NCBI GenBank assembly: GCA_017511045.1
Contig: JAFWLM010000113.1
Location: 1 to 44,523, forward strand
DNA: 44,523 nt
Origin: Lachnospiraceae bacterium
Lineage (GTDB): Bacteria; Bacillota; Clostridia; Lachnospirales; Lachnospiraceae
Direction: 5' to 3'
The translations under genes and the position numbers were made by a program. Under the pieces are notes generated by a model, which was not told the DNA's origin, did no database searches, and saw only the letters and a program-made list of their open reading frames with translations. This document shows, piece after piece, positions 7,739 through 16,326 of this stretch (position 1 is its first letter; every line of letters starts with the position of its first letter).

Positions 7739-8560
7739 ATGGAAAAAGAGCGGAATAATAGTTTAGATATGGATAAGCAGCAAAAAAAGAGTCACAGGAT
7801 CATACGAAGCATACTGATCATCATTGGCTGCATTTTCTTTCTCTGGTTTTTGCTGCCGGTCTTTACAAATGTACGGCCGAATATCGGAAATATAACAGGC
7901 ATGACAGTTTTCGGACTTCTTATCCTGTATGGGCTCTTCTTTGCGCCGGTGAATCGTTTTCTTACCGGACTGTGGAAAAAGAAGGCAGGGAAAGTATGCG
8001 AGATCCTGATCGGGCTGATCCTTGCAGCAATTATTATCCTGGCCGGTATCACCTACGGATGTATGCTGCATGCTGCCGGGCAGAAACCTCAGAAGAATGC
8101 CCCGGTCATTGTTTTAGGATGTAAAGTCAATGGAGAGAACCCCAGTCTTTCACTGCTTGCAAGGCTGGACGCCGCTCTTTCGTATCTTGAGGATAATCCG
8201 GAATCTGTATGTGTTGTTACCGGCGGACAGGGGAAAGAAGAAGTGGTTACGGAAGCCAGTGTAATGGACCGTTGGTTTAATGAGCACGGAATTGCCGGAG
8301 ACAGGCTGATCGCCGAAGACCGGGCTTCCGATACAGAAGAGAACCTGCTTTTTTCCATGCAGCTGCTGAAAGAAAAACTCGGCAGAAAACCGGAGGTCGT
8401 AATAGCGACAAATGATTTTCATGTTTACAGGGCGCTCTATCTTGCAAAGGATTTAGGTTATGATGCCTCACCGATCTCTGCGGCAACGCCTTGGTGGCTT
8501 TATCCGACCTATGTGGTCAGAGAAATGTATGGTATTTTAGAAAGCTGGTTTTTAAGATAA
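7739..8560 (+). CDS. YdcF-like membrane protein (DUF218 family)
   Basis: The 273-residue protein has three N-terminal membrane helices (about residues 20-45, 53-70 and 85-110), then a DUF218/YdcF domain. That domain opens with APVIVLGCKVNGENPSLSLLARLDAA and continues with VVTGGQGKEEVVTEA, DRASDTEENLLFS and VVIATNDFHVYRALYLAK, the family's conserved blocks. Relatives such as SanA and ElyC act in envelope integrity; the biochemical activity is unsettled. The start is uncertain. The ATG at 7739 has only AGG directly before it, and an in-frame ATG at 7769 also lacks a good site. A strong hairpin precedes the gene. Confidence 0.85.
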   Translation: MEKERNNSLDMDKQQKKSHRIIRSILIIIGCIFFLWFLLPVFTNVRPNIGNITGMTVFGLLILYGLFFAPVNRFLTGLWKKKAGKVCEILIGLILAAIIILAGITYGCMLHAAGQKPQKNAPVIVLGCKVNGENPSLSLLARLDAALSYLEDNPESVCVVTGGQGKEEVVTEASVMDRWFNEHGIAGDRLIAEDRASDTEENLLFSMQLLKEKLGRKPEVVIATNDFHVYRALYLAKDLGYDASPISAATPWWLYPTYVVREMYGILESWFLR

Positions 8561-8608
8561 TATATATATTAAGCAAACCGGAAGTTTGATAGAAGAAAGG
8601 ATGTTTCT

Positions 8609-9631
8609 ATGAAAACAATAACATTGGGAAGAACAGGGATCACAACTCCGCAGAATGCGTTTGGCGCACTTCCTATCCAGCGTGTGGAAAAGGCAGAAGC
8701 AGTAAAGCTCCTCCGAAAAGCTTATGATGGCGGAATGACTTATTTTGATACTGCCAGAGCTTATACAGACAGTGAGGAAAAAATGGGAGCCGCATTCGAA
8801 GGAATGAGGGATAAGATCTTTATTGCCACCAAAACGCATGCACAGGATGCGAAAACATTCTGGGAGCATCTGGAAACAAGCTTAACAAATCTGAAGACGG
8901 ATCATCTGGATCTCTATCAGCTGCACTGCGTACCGAAGTGCTATAAACCGGATGATGGAAGCGGATTATATGAGGCAATGCTGGAGGCAAAAGAACAGGG
9001 GAAGATCCTCCATATCGGAATTACGGCCCACAAGATCGGTGTTGCAGAAGAAATTGTTGAAAGCGGACTGTATGAAACATTGCAGTTCCCGTTTTCCTAT
9101 CTGTCAACTGACCGGGATATTGCGCTTGTGAAAAAATGCGAGGAAGCAGGAATGGGCTTTATTGCAATGAAGGGTCTTTCCGGAGGCCTGCTGACCAATT
9201 CAAAAGCCTGCATGGCTTTTATGAGCCAGTATCCGGCACTTCCGATCTGGGGTATTCAAAGAGATGCAGAACTCGATGAGTGGCTTTCCTTCTTTGAGGA
9301 GGAAGTTGTAATGACAGAAGAACTGAAGGCAGTGATCGATAAAGACCGTGCAGAACTTCTGGGTGATTTCTGCAGAGGCTGCGGCTATTGTTCTCCTTGT
9401 ACGGTGGATATCCAGATCAATACCTGCGCAAGGATGTCACAGCTGATCCGCCGTGCTCCTTCTGCAACCTGGATGTCAGAGAAATGGCAGGCGGAGATGA
9501 TGAAGATCGAAGACTGTGTGGAATGCGGCGAGTGCAAGACAAGATGTCCGTATGAACTCGATATTCCGAATCTGCTTCGCAAAAACCTGGCTGATTATAA
9601 AGAGATCCTGGCAGGAAAGGTAAAGGTTTAA
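8609..9631 (+). CDS. Aldo/keto reductase with C-terminal 4Fe-4S ferredoxin domain
   Basis: This second ferredoxin-tailed reductase has 340 residues. The barrel part shows LGRTGITTPQNAFGALP, YFDTARAYTDSE (Asp, Tyr), IATKTHA (Lys) and LYQLHC (His). The tail has CRGCGYCSPC and CVECGECKTRCP clusters. It is only distantly similar to the reductase at 6.5 kb, so the two are not a recent duplication. AGAAAGGA lies about 9 bases upstream of the ATG. The arylamine acetyltransferase gene begins one base after its stop, pointing to co-translation. The substrate is unknown; reduction of an aldehyde, ketone or enone is expected for the family. Confidence 0.92.
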   Translation: MKTITLGRTGITTPQNAFGALPIQRVEKAEAVKLLRKAYDGGMTYFDTARAYTDSEEKMGAAFEGMRDKIFIATKTHAQDAKTFWEHLETSLTNLKTDHLDLYQLHCVPKCYKPDDGSGLYEAMLEAKEQGKILHIGITAHKIGVAEEIVESGLYETLQFPFSYLSTDRDIALVKKCEEAGMGFIAMKGLSGGLLTNSKACMAFMSQYPALPIWGIQRDAELDEWLSFFEEEVVMTEELKAVIDKDRAELLGDFCRGCGYCSPCTVDIQINTCARMSQLIRRAPSATWMSEKWQAEMMKIEDCVECGECKTRCPYELDIPNLLRKNLADYKEILAGKVKV

Positions 9632-9632
9632 A

Positions 9633-10427
9633 ATGTACGAATTTGAATTTGAAGGATATACAAAAGAACAATGCGATCTGTACCTGGAACGGATCGAAGC
9701 GGAGTTTGATGGAAAGGCGGACCTTGAGAACCTGAATCATTTGATCGTCTGTCATCAAAGGACGGTTCCGTTTGAGAATCTTGCGATGTCTGAAAACTGG
9801 GGAAGCATCGATCTGGATCCGGAGGCTCTCTTCAAAAAGGTCGTTACGGACAGAAGAGGAGGCTTTTGTTTTGAACTGAACGGAGCCTTTCTCCTGTTAC
9901 TGAAAGGTCTTGGCTATGATGCCTACGGAGTCATGGCAAGGATCGGTGTTCCGTTTGTCGGAAAGCTTCTTCCGCTTCACCACAGGGGAATCGTCGTCAC
10001 CCTGAATGGAACTGAATACTATCTCGACGTCGGACTTGGCGGTCCGAAACCGGAATGCGCGATCCCTTTTACAGGAGAGAAGAAGACTGCAAACGGGAAG
10101 ACCTACTGGATCGAGGACACAGAGCGTGGATGGAAAATGCTGAAAAATGCAAATCAGGGGGAGGACAGCTCCTGTGTGATCTTTGCTCCGATCGCAATGC
10201 TGCCCTTTGATTTTAAAGGCAACTGCATGAACCTGATCGCTGCAGGAGATACGATCTTTCATAAAAACAGGATCGTTAATATTAATGCTGACGAGGGATT
10301 CACATCGATCGAAAACAATACGATCACGATCGAGACTCAGGGAGGAAAGATTGAAAGAGAGTACAGCGAAGAAGAGTTCCCTGCACTTTTGAAACAATAC
10401 TTTGGGATCGACTATCCAAATGCGTGA
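9633..10427 (+). CDS. Arylamine N-acetyltransferase
   Basis: At 264 residues this is normal for the family. The catalytic triad is readable: Cys79 in RRGGFCFELNGAF, His116 or His117 in LHHRGIVV, and Asp132 in YYLDVGLGGP. TVPFENL near residue 45 is the conserved N-terminal motif. The enzyme transfers acetyl from acetyl-CoA to aromatic amines and hydrazines in the cytosol, or in some operons forms amides during natural product synthesis. No biosynthetic genes are adjacent, so xenobiotic-type acetylation is the simplest reading. The start overlaps the end of the reductase gene, with GGAAAGG inside that gene serving as ribosome binding site. Confidence 0.93.
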   Translation: MYEFEFEGYTKEQCDLYLERIEAEFDGKADLENLNHLIVCHQRTVPFENLAMSENWGSIDLDPEALFKKVVTDRRGGFCFELNGAFLLLLKGLGYDAYGVMARIGVPFVGKLLPLHHRGIVVTLNGTEYYLDVGLGGPKPECAIPFTGEKKTANGKTYWIEDTERGWKMLKNANQGEDSSCVIFAPIAMLPFDFKGNCMNLIAAGDTIFHKNRIVNINADEGFTSIENNTITIETQGGKIEREYSEEEFPALLKQYFGIDYPNA

Positions 10428-10440
10428 TGAATAGAACGAG

Positions 10441-10468
10441 AAGATCTGCTTTCAGCAGATTTTCTTTT
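10441..10468 (+). terminator. Rho-independent terminator after the NAT gene
   Basis: A 10-bp stem (AAGATCTGCT 10441-10450 with AGCAGATTTT 10454-10463, one G-U pair) has loop TTC and is followed by CTTTT. Confidence 0.75.
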
Positions 10469-10473
10469 ACAAC

Positions 10474-10511
10474 AATTGTAAACCGACGGTCGAGTGCAAA
10501 GGTTGACAATT
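10474..10511 (+). promoter_or_regulatory. BirA (biotin repressor) operator
   Basis: AATTGTAAACC (10474-10484) and GGTTGACAATT (10501-10511) are inverted half-sites separated by 16 bases, with one mismatch in 11. Sequence and spacing match the known BirA box (TTGTAAACC, N14-16, GGTTTACAA). The right half contains the -35 hexamer of the birA-bioY promoter, so bound BirA-biotinyl-AMP would block polymerase. Confidence 0.88.
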
Positions 10512-10532
10512 GGAAGGGCCTTGCGTTATAGT
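10503..10532 (+). promoter_or_regulatory. birA-bioY promoter
   Basis: TTGACA (10503-10508) and TATAGT (10527-10532) are spaced 18 bases apart (17 to an overlapping TTATAG). The -35 is embedded in the BirA operator half-site. Transcription would start near 10539, about 33 bases before the birA ATG. Confidence 0.75.
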
Positions 10533-10571
10533 ATTTTTTGCTGAAAGACCATTTACAGGCAGGGGCTTTAT

Positions 10572-11549
10572 ATGGCATCGACAAAAGAAAAACTGATCGA
10601 ACTTTTGGAAAAACAGAATGGGGAATATCTGTCAGGCACGGCAATTGCCGACAGCCTGGGGATCTCACGCGCTGCGATCTGGAAAAATATCAAGCAGCTC
10701 GAAAATGAGGGCTATCTCATCGAGGCTGTTACGAATAAAGGATACCGTCTGGATCCGCTGAGTGATGTTGTAAATGAAAAAACAATTTCAGAGAATCTGC
10801 AGAATGTAAACGGCATCATTCATCTCGAGGTGAAAGATGAGGTCTCATCCACCAACACGATACTAAAAGAGAGGGCACAGGATCTTCCGGACTGGTATGT
10901 GCTGGCTGCAGGAAGCCAGAATGCCGGAAGGGGCAGGACCGGAAGGGACTTCTTTTCTCCGAAAGGAAGCGGCGTATATTTAAGCGTTTTACTAAGACCG
11001 GATATCCCTGTTACCGATGCCGGTAAACTGACTACGGCCGCGGCAGTTGCAGCCTGCAGAGCGATCGAGACCTGGACCGAGGCAGAACCTGTGATCAAAT
11101 GGGTGAATGATGTTTTTGTAAATGGGAAAAAAGTATGTGGGATATTAACAGAGGCATCTGTTAATTTTGAGACCGGTGCACCGGACTGGATCGTGACCGG
11201 GATCGGTTTCAATGTATATCAGCCGGAGGGAGGCTTCCCGACAGAAATCGCGACTACAGCTGGCGCGATTTCTGAACATCGACAGAATAATCTCCGGGCA
11301 AAATTGGCAGCAGGATTTATTGACAACTTTTATGATATTTGCAGCAGACTGTCATCAGTGGATCTTCATAAAGAATATAAACGCCGGTGTTTCATCGTCG
11401 GGAAGCCTATTTTTGTATTACGCGGAGAAGAAAAGATCCCTGCATTCGCAGTGGATATCGATAAGGATTATGGGCTGAAAGTCCGCTATGAGGACGGAAA
11501 GACAGAAATCCTGTCGGCAGGCGAAGTCAGCATTCGTCCGGGAGAATAA
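10572..11549 (+). CDS. birA: Bifunctional biotin-protein ligase / biotin operon repressor
   Basis: Residues 1-65 of the 325-residue protein are a winged helix-turn-helix (LSGTAIADSLGISRAAIWKNIKQLENEGY, then NKGYRL). The ligase core has SSTNTILK, GRGRTGRDFFSPKGSGVYLSVLL with the biotinyl-AMP binding loop, KWVNDVFV, and KVCGILTE. The last 50 residues are the C-terminal SH3-like domain. It biotinylates carboxylases and, when loaded with biotinyl-AMP, represses its target operons. A BirA operator overlaps its own promoter, so it should be autoregulated. bioY follows 37 bases later, in line with a biotin uptake role. No bio biosynthesis genes are seen here. Confidence 0.96.
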   Translation: MASTKEKLIELLEKQNGEYLSGTAIADSLGISRAAIWKNIKQLENEGYLIEAVTNKGYRLDPLSDVVNEKTISENLQNVNGIIHLEVKDEVSSTNTILKERAQDLPDWYVLAAGSQNAGRGRTGRDFFSPKGSGVYLSVLLRPDIPVTDAGKLTTAAAVAACRAIETWTEAEPVIKWVNDVFVNGKKVCGILTEASVNFETGAPDWIVTGIGFNVYQPEGGFPTEIATTAGAISEHRQNNLRAKLAAGFIDNFYDICSRLSSVDLHKEYKRRCFIVGKPIFVLRGEEKIPAFAVDIDKDYGLKVRYEDGKTEILSAGEVSIRPGE

Positions 11550-11586
11550 AAACAGCTTTGTTATCAAACAGCATTGGGAGGACATC

Positions 11587-12135
11587 ATGGTTATGACAAG
11601 AAGAAAAATGAAAACGATCGATTTGGCATATATGGCGCTCGGCGCAGTCATTATAGCGGTCTGTTCCTGGATCAGTATCCCGACAACTGTTCCATTTACG
11701 ATGCAGACCTTTGCAGTTTTCTGCGTTCTGGGACTGCTCGGCGGAAAAAGAGGAACGATTTCCATTCTTGTATACATTCTTTTAGGCGCAGTCGGCGTCC
11801 CGGTATTTTCAGGCTTTTCTGGTGGATTCGGAATCATTATCGGACCGACCGGCGGCTATATCATTGCATTCATTTTAATGGGCCTGCTTTACTGGCTGAT
11901 CGAGGTCCTGTTTGGAACAAAGCTGTATATCCGTATCATCGCGATGGTTGCAGGACTGCTGGTCTGCTATGCTTTTGGGACGGCTTGGTTTATGGTCGTC
12001 TATGCCAGACAGACAGGACCGATGGGCCTCGGCGCAGCCCTTGCATCCTGTGTCGTCCCGTTTATCATTCCGGATCTGATCAAGATGGCTCTTGCTCTTT
12101 TGCTCTCCTCGAGGGTCGGCAAATACTTGAAATGA
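11587..12135 (+). CDS. bioY: BioY, substrate-binding S component of an ECF biotin transporter
   Basis: The 182-residue membrane protein has six hydrophobic helices and BioY motifs: AVCSWISIPTTVPFTMQTFAV near the N terminus, VYILLGAVGVPVFSGFSGGFG, and GPTGGYIIAFI. It captures biotin and works with the shared energising module (EcfT plus two ATPases), which is not in this window. The start is set at 11587 because GGGAGG lies 5 bases upstream; the frame stays open further upstream into birA. It is the second gene of the BirA-controlled unit. A long alternative frame on the same strand is a shadow. Confidence 0.95.
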   Translation: MVMTRRKMKTIDLAYMALGAVIIAVCSWISIPTTVPFTMQTFAVFCVLGLLGGKRGTISILVYILLGAVGVPVFSGFSGGFGIIIGPTGGYIIAFILMGLLYWLIEVLFGTKLYIRIIAMVAGLLVCYAFGTAWFMVVYARQTGPMGLGAALASCVVPFIIPDLIKMALALLLSSRVGKYLK

Positions 12136-12200
12136 AAATAAAGGTAAGGTATTATCAACAAATAGTATCCTCATGGTTTAAGCAGGATTGAGAGGTTGAT

Positions 12201-13028
12201 ATGGCAAAAATAGGATTTATCGGAACCGGAAATATGGGTGGCGCGCTGATCACAGCAGCCTGTAAAGGCATTGATCCGAAAGAAGTCGTGATCGCAGATT
12301 ATATTCCGGAGAAGGCAAAATCGCTTGCAGCCGAACTTGGATGCAGCGCCGCTTCCAATTCAGAAGTCGCAAAAGAAGCAGAGTTTGTTGTGCTTGCTGT
12401 GAAGCCGAATGTGATCCGGGATGTTGCAAAGGAGATTGCAGCTGAGATCCGGGAGTGTCTGAATAAGGGCCAAAAGAAGATCGTTGTCACGATCGCTGCC
12501 GGTGTAAAAGTCAGTGCGTTGAAGGATTGTCTTGGACCGGATGTCCCGGTGATCCGCATTATGCCAAACACCCCTGTTATGGTTGGCCAGGGAATGATCC
12601 TGATCAGCGGTGACGGGGAGGCTCCTGATGCAGTCGCTGAAGAAGTCTTTGCCGAGTTCCAGGAGATCCTGAAAGAGGCCGGCGAGTTTGAACGTGTAAA
12701 AGAAGGCGCAATCGATTATACCACAGGCGTCAGTTCCTGCGCTCCGGCTTATGCCTATATGTTTATTGAAGCATTGGCAGATGGAGCAGTGGAAGTCGGT
12801 GTTCCGCGTGCCCAGGCGATCAGACTTGCTGCAAAGACCGTACTTGGGTCAGCCGCTATGGTCCTTGAGACCGGTGAACATCCAGGCGTCTTAAAGGACA
12901 ACGTCTGTTCTCCGGGAGGCTCTACGATCGTCGGCGTTACGACCTTGGAAGAACTCGGATTCCGCGGTGCAGTATCAAAAGCAATCGTGAAAGCGACAGA
13001 GAAAAACCTGACACTTGGCAAAGAATAA
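12201..13028 (+). CDS. proC: Pyrroline-5-carboxylate reductase
   Basis: The 275-residue protein starts with the dinucleotide-binding motif IGFIGTGNMGGALI. It carries VLAVKP, VVTIAAGVKVSAL, VIRIMPNTPVMVGQGM and, near the C terminus, HPGVLKDNVCSPGGSTIVGVTTLEE, the ProC signature. It catalyses the last step of proline synthesis, reducing pyrroline-5-carboxylate with NAD(P)H in the cytosol. GAGAGG lies 6 bases before the ATG. proA and proB are not adjacent. It precedes trkA by 126 bases containing a hairpin and a separate promoter, so the two are likely independent. Confidence 0.96.
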   Translation: MAKIGFIGTGNMGGALITAACKGIDPKEVVIADYIPEKAKSLAAELGCSAASNSEVAKEAEFVVLAVKPNVIRDVAKEIAAEIRECLNKGQKKIVVTIAAGVKVSALKDCLGPDVPVIRIMPNTPVMVGQGMILISGDGEAPDAVAEEVFAEFQEILKEAGEFERVKEGAIDYTTGVSSCAPAYAYMFIEALADGAVEVGVPRAQAIRLAAKTVLGSAAMVLETGEHPGVLKDNVCSPGGSTIVGVTTLEELGFRGAVSKAIVKATEKNLTLGKE

Positions 13029-13057
13029 GGATTTTTTTATATAAAACAGGTATAATT

Positions 13058-13090
13058 ATCGGGCAGAGACGTGCAGGTCTTCTGCCCGAT
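13058..13090 (+). other. Hairpin between proC and trkA
   Basis: ATCGGGCAGA (13058-13067) pairs with TCTGCCCGAT (13081-13090), extended inward by GAC/GTC with one bulged base and loop GTGCAG. A T-rich stretch (ATTGCTTGATTTT) rather than a clean T-run follows. It may terminate proC transcription, but weakly. Confidence 0.5.
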
Positions 13091-13095
13091 ATTGC

Positions 13096-13123
13096 TTGAT
13101 TTTGTCGATCTTAGGTCTATAAT
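13096..13123 (+). promoter_or_regulatory. trkA-trkH promoter
   Basis: TTGATT (13096-13101) and TATAAT (13118-13123) with a 16-base spacer lie about 25 bases upstream of the trkA ribosome binding site. Confidence 0.7.
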
Positions 13124-13154
13124 AAGGGACAGCAAAAAACAAGAGGGAAGAATT

Positions 13155-14513
13155 ATGAAAATAGTGATTGCCGGATGTGGCAAAGTCGGCACCGCGCTTG
13201 CCGAACACTTATGTGAAGAAAAACACGATATCGTTGTGATCGACCCCGTTGAGAGCCGTCTGAATTATCTTGCCAATACACAGGATGTTATGTGTATGGT
13301 CGGTGATGCAAAGTCAATGGAAGTGTTAAAGAGCGCAGACATTGAACATGCGGATCTGATGCTGGCAATGACAGCGGACGATGAGGAAAACCTGATCATC
13401 TGCCTGATCGCAAGAGAGATGGGATGCAAAAATACGATTGCCAGAGTCCGCAATCCGGTCTATGACAAAACGATCAGTGTCATCCGGGATACTCTGGGAC
13501 TGTCGATGACGATCAATCCGGATTATGAGGCTGCAAGAGAGATCTTTAAATCCCTGCGCTTTAAATCAGCAGGCCAGGTCGAAACCTTTGCAAAGGGAAG
13601 AACAGAGATCCTTACCTGCTATGTTAAAGAAGGAACACCGATCTGCAATGTTCAGATCAAAGATGTTTACGATGTCATTAAAACACGTGTCTTCTTCTGT
13701 GCGATCAAGAGGGATGAGCAGGTCTTTATTCCGGACGGTTTTACTGAGATCAAAGCCGGAGACACTCTTTCTTTTGTGGCATCGAGAGAGGACGCAGATG
13801 CTTTCTTTAAAAAACTGAATTACGATACCGGCCGTATCCGTGATCTTACGATCATCGGCGGCGGGAAACTTGGATATTATCTTGGGAAAATGGCAATCGA
13901 AGACGGTATCATGCTGAAACTGGTTGATCAGGATCCTGAGAAATGCAGGATGCTGGATGCAGAACTGAAAGTCGCCAATGTGATCTGCGGTGATGGTATG
14001 GATACCAAACTCTTATATGAGGAAAGTATCCTGAAGTCTTCTGCGGTCGCCTGCCTGACGGGCAGCGATGCGACCAATACATTGATCGCAATGTATCTGA
14101 CAAGAAACTGCCCGGATGCCAAGATCATCTCCAAGATCAAAAAATCCGATTTTGAAGATATGCTTTTTAATCTGGGATACGGAAGCGTATATAATGCAAA
14201 ATATATTGCAGTCGACCGTATCATCCGTTATGTCCGCGCAATGGGCAATGCGTTTGAAGGAGAATTCCAGTCTCTGAGCCATATTATTGATAATAAGGTC
14301 GAGGTTCTGGAGTTCATTGTTCACGAGGATTGTCCGCATATCGGAGAACCGCTGAAGGATATTCACTTTAAAAAGAATCTGCTGATCGCGAATGTCAGAA
14401 GAGGTGCCAGAACGTTTGTGCCGGGAGGCTCGGATACCTTTGAGCCTGGAGATACGCTCCTTGTTGTCACGACGATTCATGGAATCAGTAAGTTTGCGGA
14501 GATCTTTGCATAA
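13155..14513 (+). CDS. trkA: Trk potassium uptake regulatory subunit TrkA
   Basis: The 452-residue cytosolic protein has two copies of the RCK module. Each has a Rossmann nucleotide-binding half, IVIAGCGKVGTALAEHL at residue 3 and LTIIGGGKLGYYLGK near 235, each followed by a TrkA-C ligand-binding domain. It forms the gating ring below TrkH and controls K+ flux in response to nucleotides. The start at 13155 is chosen over an upstream in-frame codon because GAGGGAAG precedes it and the Rossmann strand begins at residue 2. trkH begins on the base after its stop codon, so the two are translationally coupled. Confidence 0.96.
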   Translation: MKIVIAGCGKVGTALAEHLCEEKHDIVVIDPVESRLNYLANTQDVMCMVGDAKSMEVLKSADIEHADLMLAMTADDEENLIICLIAREMGCKNTIARVRNPVYDKTISVIRDTLGLSMTINPDYEAAREIFKSLRFKSAGQVETFAKGRTEILTCYVKEGTPICNVQIKDVYDVIKTRVFFCAIKRDEQVFIPDGFTEIKAGDTLSFVASREDADAFFKKLNYDTGRIRDLTIIGGGKLGYYLGKMAIEDGIMLKLVDQDPEKCRMLDAELKVANVICGDGMDTKLLYEESILKSSAVACLTGSDATNTLIAMYLTRNCPDAKIISKIKKSDFEDMLFNLGYGSVYNAKYIAVDRIIRYVRAMGNAFEGEFQSLSHIIDNKVEVLEFIVHEDCPHIGEPLKDIHFKKNLLIANVRRGARTFVPGGSDTFEPGDTLLVVTTIHGISKFAEIFA

Positions 14514-15992
14514 ATGAACTGGAAACGTATTTTAAAAATCTTAGGATTTATCATGCTGGTCACAGGGGCTTTTATGATCCTCCCGATGATCGTTGCATTT
14601 ATCTATCATGAAAAGGACTGGGTCTATTTTCTGATCACGATAGCAGGTCTTGCCGTTATCGGAACTCCTCTTTATCTGATCAAACCGGACAGTCAGAACT
14701 TTTTCTCAAAAGACGGCTTTTTGATCGTTGCTTTGGCATGGATCGTAATGGGACTGGCAGGCGCAGTGCCTTTCTGCATCTCCGGCCTGATCCCTGATTA
14801 TATCAATGCTGTATTTGAGGCCGTTTCCGGATTTACGACATCCGGAATCTCGATCCTTCCAGATATTGAAGCCGCCAGCCACTCTTTGCTGTTCTGGCGG
14901 AGCCTGACGCACTGGATCGGAGGTATGGGCGTTCTTGTATTTGTACTGGCACTCCTTCCGGTGGCCGGCGGAGCATCGATGTTTATCATGCGTGCGGAGG
15001 CACCGGGACCGACGACCGATAAAGTGGTGCCTAAGATAAGCGAGACTGCAAAATTTTTATATATCGCATATCTTGTACTGACCGTTGCGGAGATCATTTC
15101 ATTAGTCATTGCAGGGCTGTCTGTTTTTCAGGCGTGCATTATCTCCTTCGGTACAATGGCGACCGGTGGTTTCTCTTTCCTGAATACTTCACTGGCTACC
15201 TTTACGATCGCCCAGAAAGTGATCGTGATCATCTTTATGTTTCTGGCAGGTGTCAACTTCAGTCTGTTTTTCCTTGTTGTTACCAAAAAAGCGAAGAAGG
15301 CTCTTGCGGATACAGAGTTTATCTGGTACGCGATCATTATGGCTTGTACCGTTGCCCTGCTCACTGTGAGCCTTTATATTTCGGGAAAACAGCTTGCAAC
15401 TTTTGGAGAAACACTGACGGAGACTGCGTTTGCCGGAGTTTCGGCTATGACGTCCACAGGGTTTGCGTCCGGTGATTATAACCAGTGGCCGCTCTTCAGT
15501 CAGGGCCTGATGATTCTGGTGATGTTTATCGGCGGCTGTGCAGGAAGTACCGGAGGCGGACTGAAAGTATCGCGTGTCGTCATATTGATGAAATCTTTAA
15601 GGCTGTATGTCAAGAAAAAGATGCATCCGAGAAGTGTCAATGTCACGTTCTTTAATAAGCAGGTCATCAGTGATGAGGTCATTAAGGATATCCTGATCTA
15701 TTTTGGCATGTTTATCATCATTTATGCAGCTTCTATGTTGGTCGTAACCACGGAAGAGTCCATGGACTTTGGTACCGCGTTTGCATCAGTATCAACCGCG
15801 ATCAACAACAATGGTATCGAGTTCCACAATGCAGGTGCTTTAGGTTTTGCGAATTACGCATGGTGGAGCAGGATCGTCTTTATCATCGATATGCTGATCG
15901 GGCGTCTCGAAATATTCCCGATCGTTATTCTGCTCGGAACGATCACTTCTCCGGTCAGAAAAGCTTACAGAAAGATCAAAAGAAAAGTCTGA
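14514..15992 (+). CDS. trkH: Trk potassium transporter membrane subunit TrkH
   Basis: The 492-residue membrane protein has the four M1-P-M2 repeats of the TrkH/TrkG/KtrB superfamily. The pore loops can be read as FEAVSGFTTSGIS, ISFGTMATGGFS, AFAGVSAMTSTGFAS and AFASVSTAINNNGIE, with filter glycines at each. LTHWIGGMGVLVFVLALLP and GGCAGSTGGGLKVSRV are conserved TrkH segments. With TrkA it takes up K+. The ATG directly abuts the trkA stop. The stop codon lies inside the stem of a strong terminator, ending the operon. Confidence 0.96.
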   Translation: MNWKRILKILGFIMLVTGAFMILPMIVAFIYHEKDWVYFLITIAGLAVIGTPLYLIKPDSQNFFSKDGFLIVALAWIVMGLAGAVPFCISGLIPDYINAVFEAVSGFTTSGISILPDIEAASHSLLFWRSLTHWIGGMGVLVFVLALLPVAGGASMFIMRAEAPGPTTDKVVPKISETAKFLYIAYLVLTVAEIISLVIAGLSVFQACIISFGTMATGGFSFLNTSLATFTIAQKVIVIIFMFLAGVNFSLFFLVVTKKAKKALADTEFIWYAIIMACTVALLTVSLYISGKQLATFGETLTETAFAGVSAMTSTGFASGDYNQWPLFSQGLMILVMFIGGCAGSTGGGLKVSRVVILMKSLRLYVKKKMHPRSVNVTFFNKQVISDEVIKDILIYFGMFIIIYAASMLVVTTEESMDFGTAFASVSTAINNNGIEFHNAGALGFANYAWWSRIVFIIDMLIGRLEIFPIVILLGTITSPVRKAYRKIKRKV

Positions 15993-16011
15993 GGTTACCT
16001 CAGACTTTTTT
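15983..16011 (+). terminator. Rho-independent terminator of trkAH
   Basis: A 12-bp stem (AAAAGTCTGAGG 15983-15994 with CCTCAGACTTTT 15998-16009) has loop TTA, and the T-run continues to 16011. It contains the trkH stop codon. Confidence 0.92.
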
Positions 16012-16026
16012 GCTGTTCATATATTC

Positions 16027-16326
16027 TTAATTATCTTCCGGATCATCTGGTGATTGTTCTGAATCCACTGACGGTTGTTCCGGCTCTTCTGACTCGCCAG
16101 CTTGATTTCTTGCCTCTTCCGCCTGTCCTTTTACAAGATTGTAGACCCAGTAAACGACGTACATGAATAGCGGAACCGCGATCGTCGTGATGATGCTTGC
16201 AGTAAAAAGGTTTTTCGTATGTTCATTTCCGGAAAGAGCAAGGATCAGCGTTACAATATAAAGCCCTGCAATAATGACCAGGGCGATGATAGCTAATATC
16301 TGTTTTAATCTGCGCTGCGGGGTCAT
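16027..16326 (-). CDS. Small two-helix membrane protein with acidic tail, unknown function
   Basis: The 99-residue product has two hydrophobic helices (about residues 10-32 and 42-65) and a C-terminal tail rich in Glu, Ser, Pro and Asp (GESEEPEQPSVDSEQ). Its ATG overlaps the stop codon of the upstream gene in an ATGA arrangement, so it is translationally coupled to the 329-residue membrane protein. GGAAG within the upstream gene serves as ribosome binding site. I recognise no family. The pair probably forms one membrane assembly. Confidence 0.7.
   Translation of the reverse strand: MTPQRRLKQILAIIALVIIAGLYIVTLILALSGNEHTKNLFTASIITTIAVPLFMYVVYWVYNLVKGQAEEARNQAGESEEPEQPSVDSEQSPDDPEDN

Noticed and set aside
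11574-12191. 205-residue open frame on the plus strand
   Set aside because: It is the bioY region read in a different frame, with Arg/His/Cys-rich low-information sequence. BioY itself has clear membrane helices and family motifs.
13029-13154. c-di-AMP (ydaO) riboswitch ahead of trkA
   Set aside because: The space holds only one simple hairpin and a promoter that starts downstream of it; there is no room for the ydaO fold.
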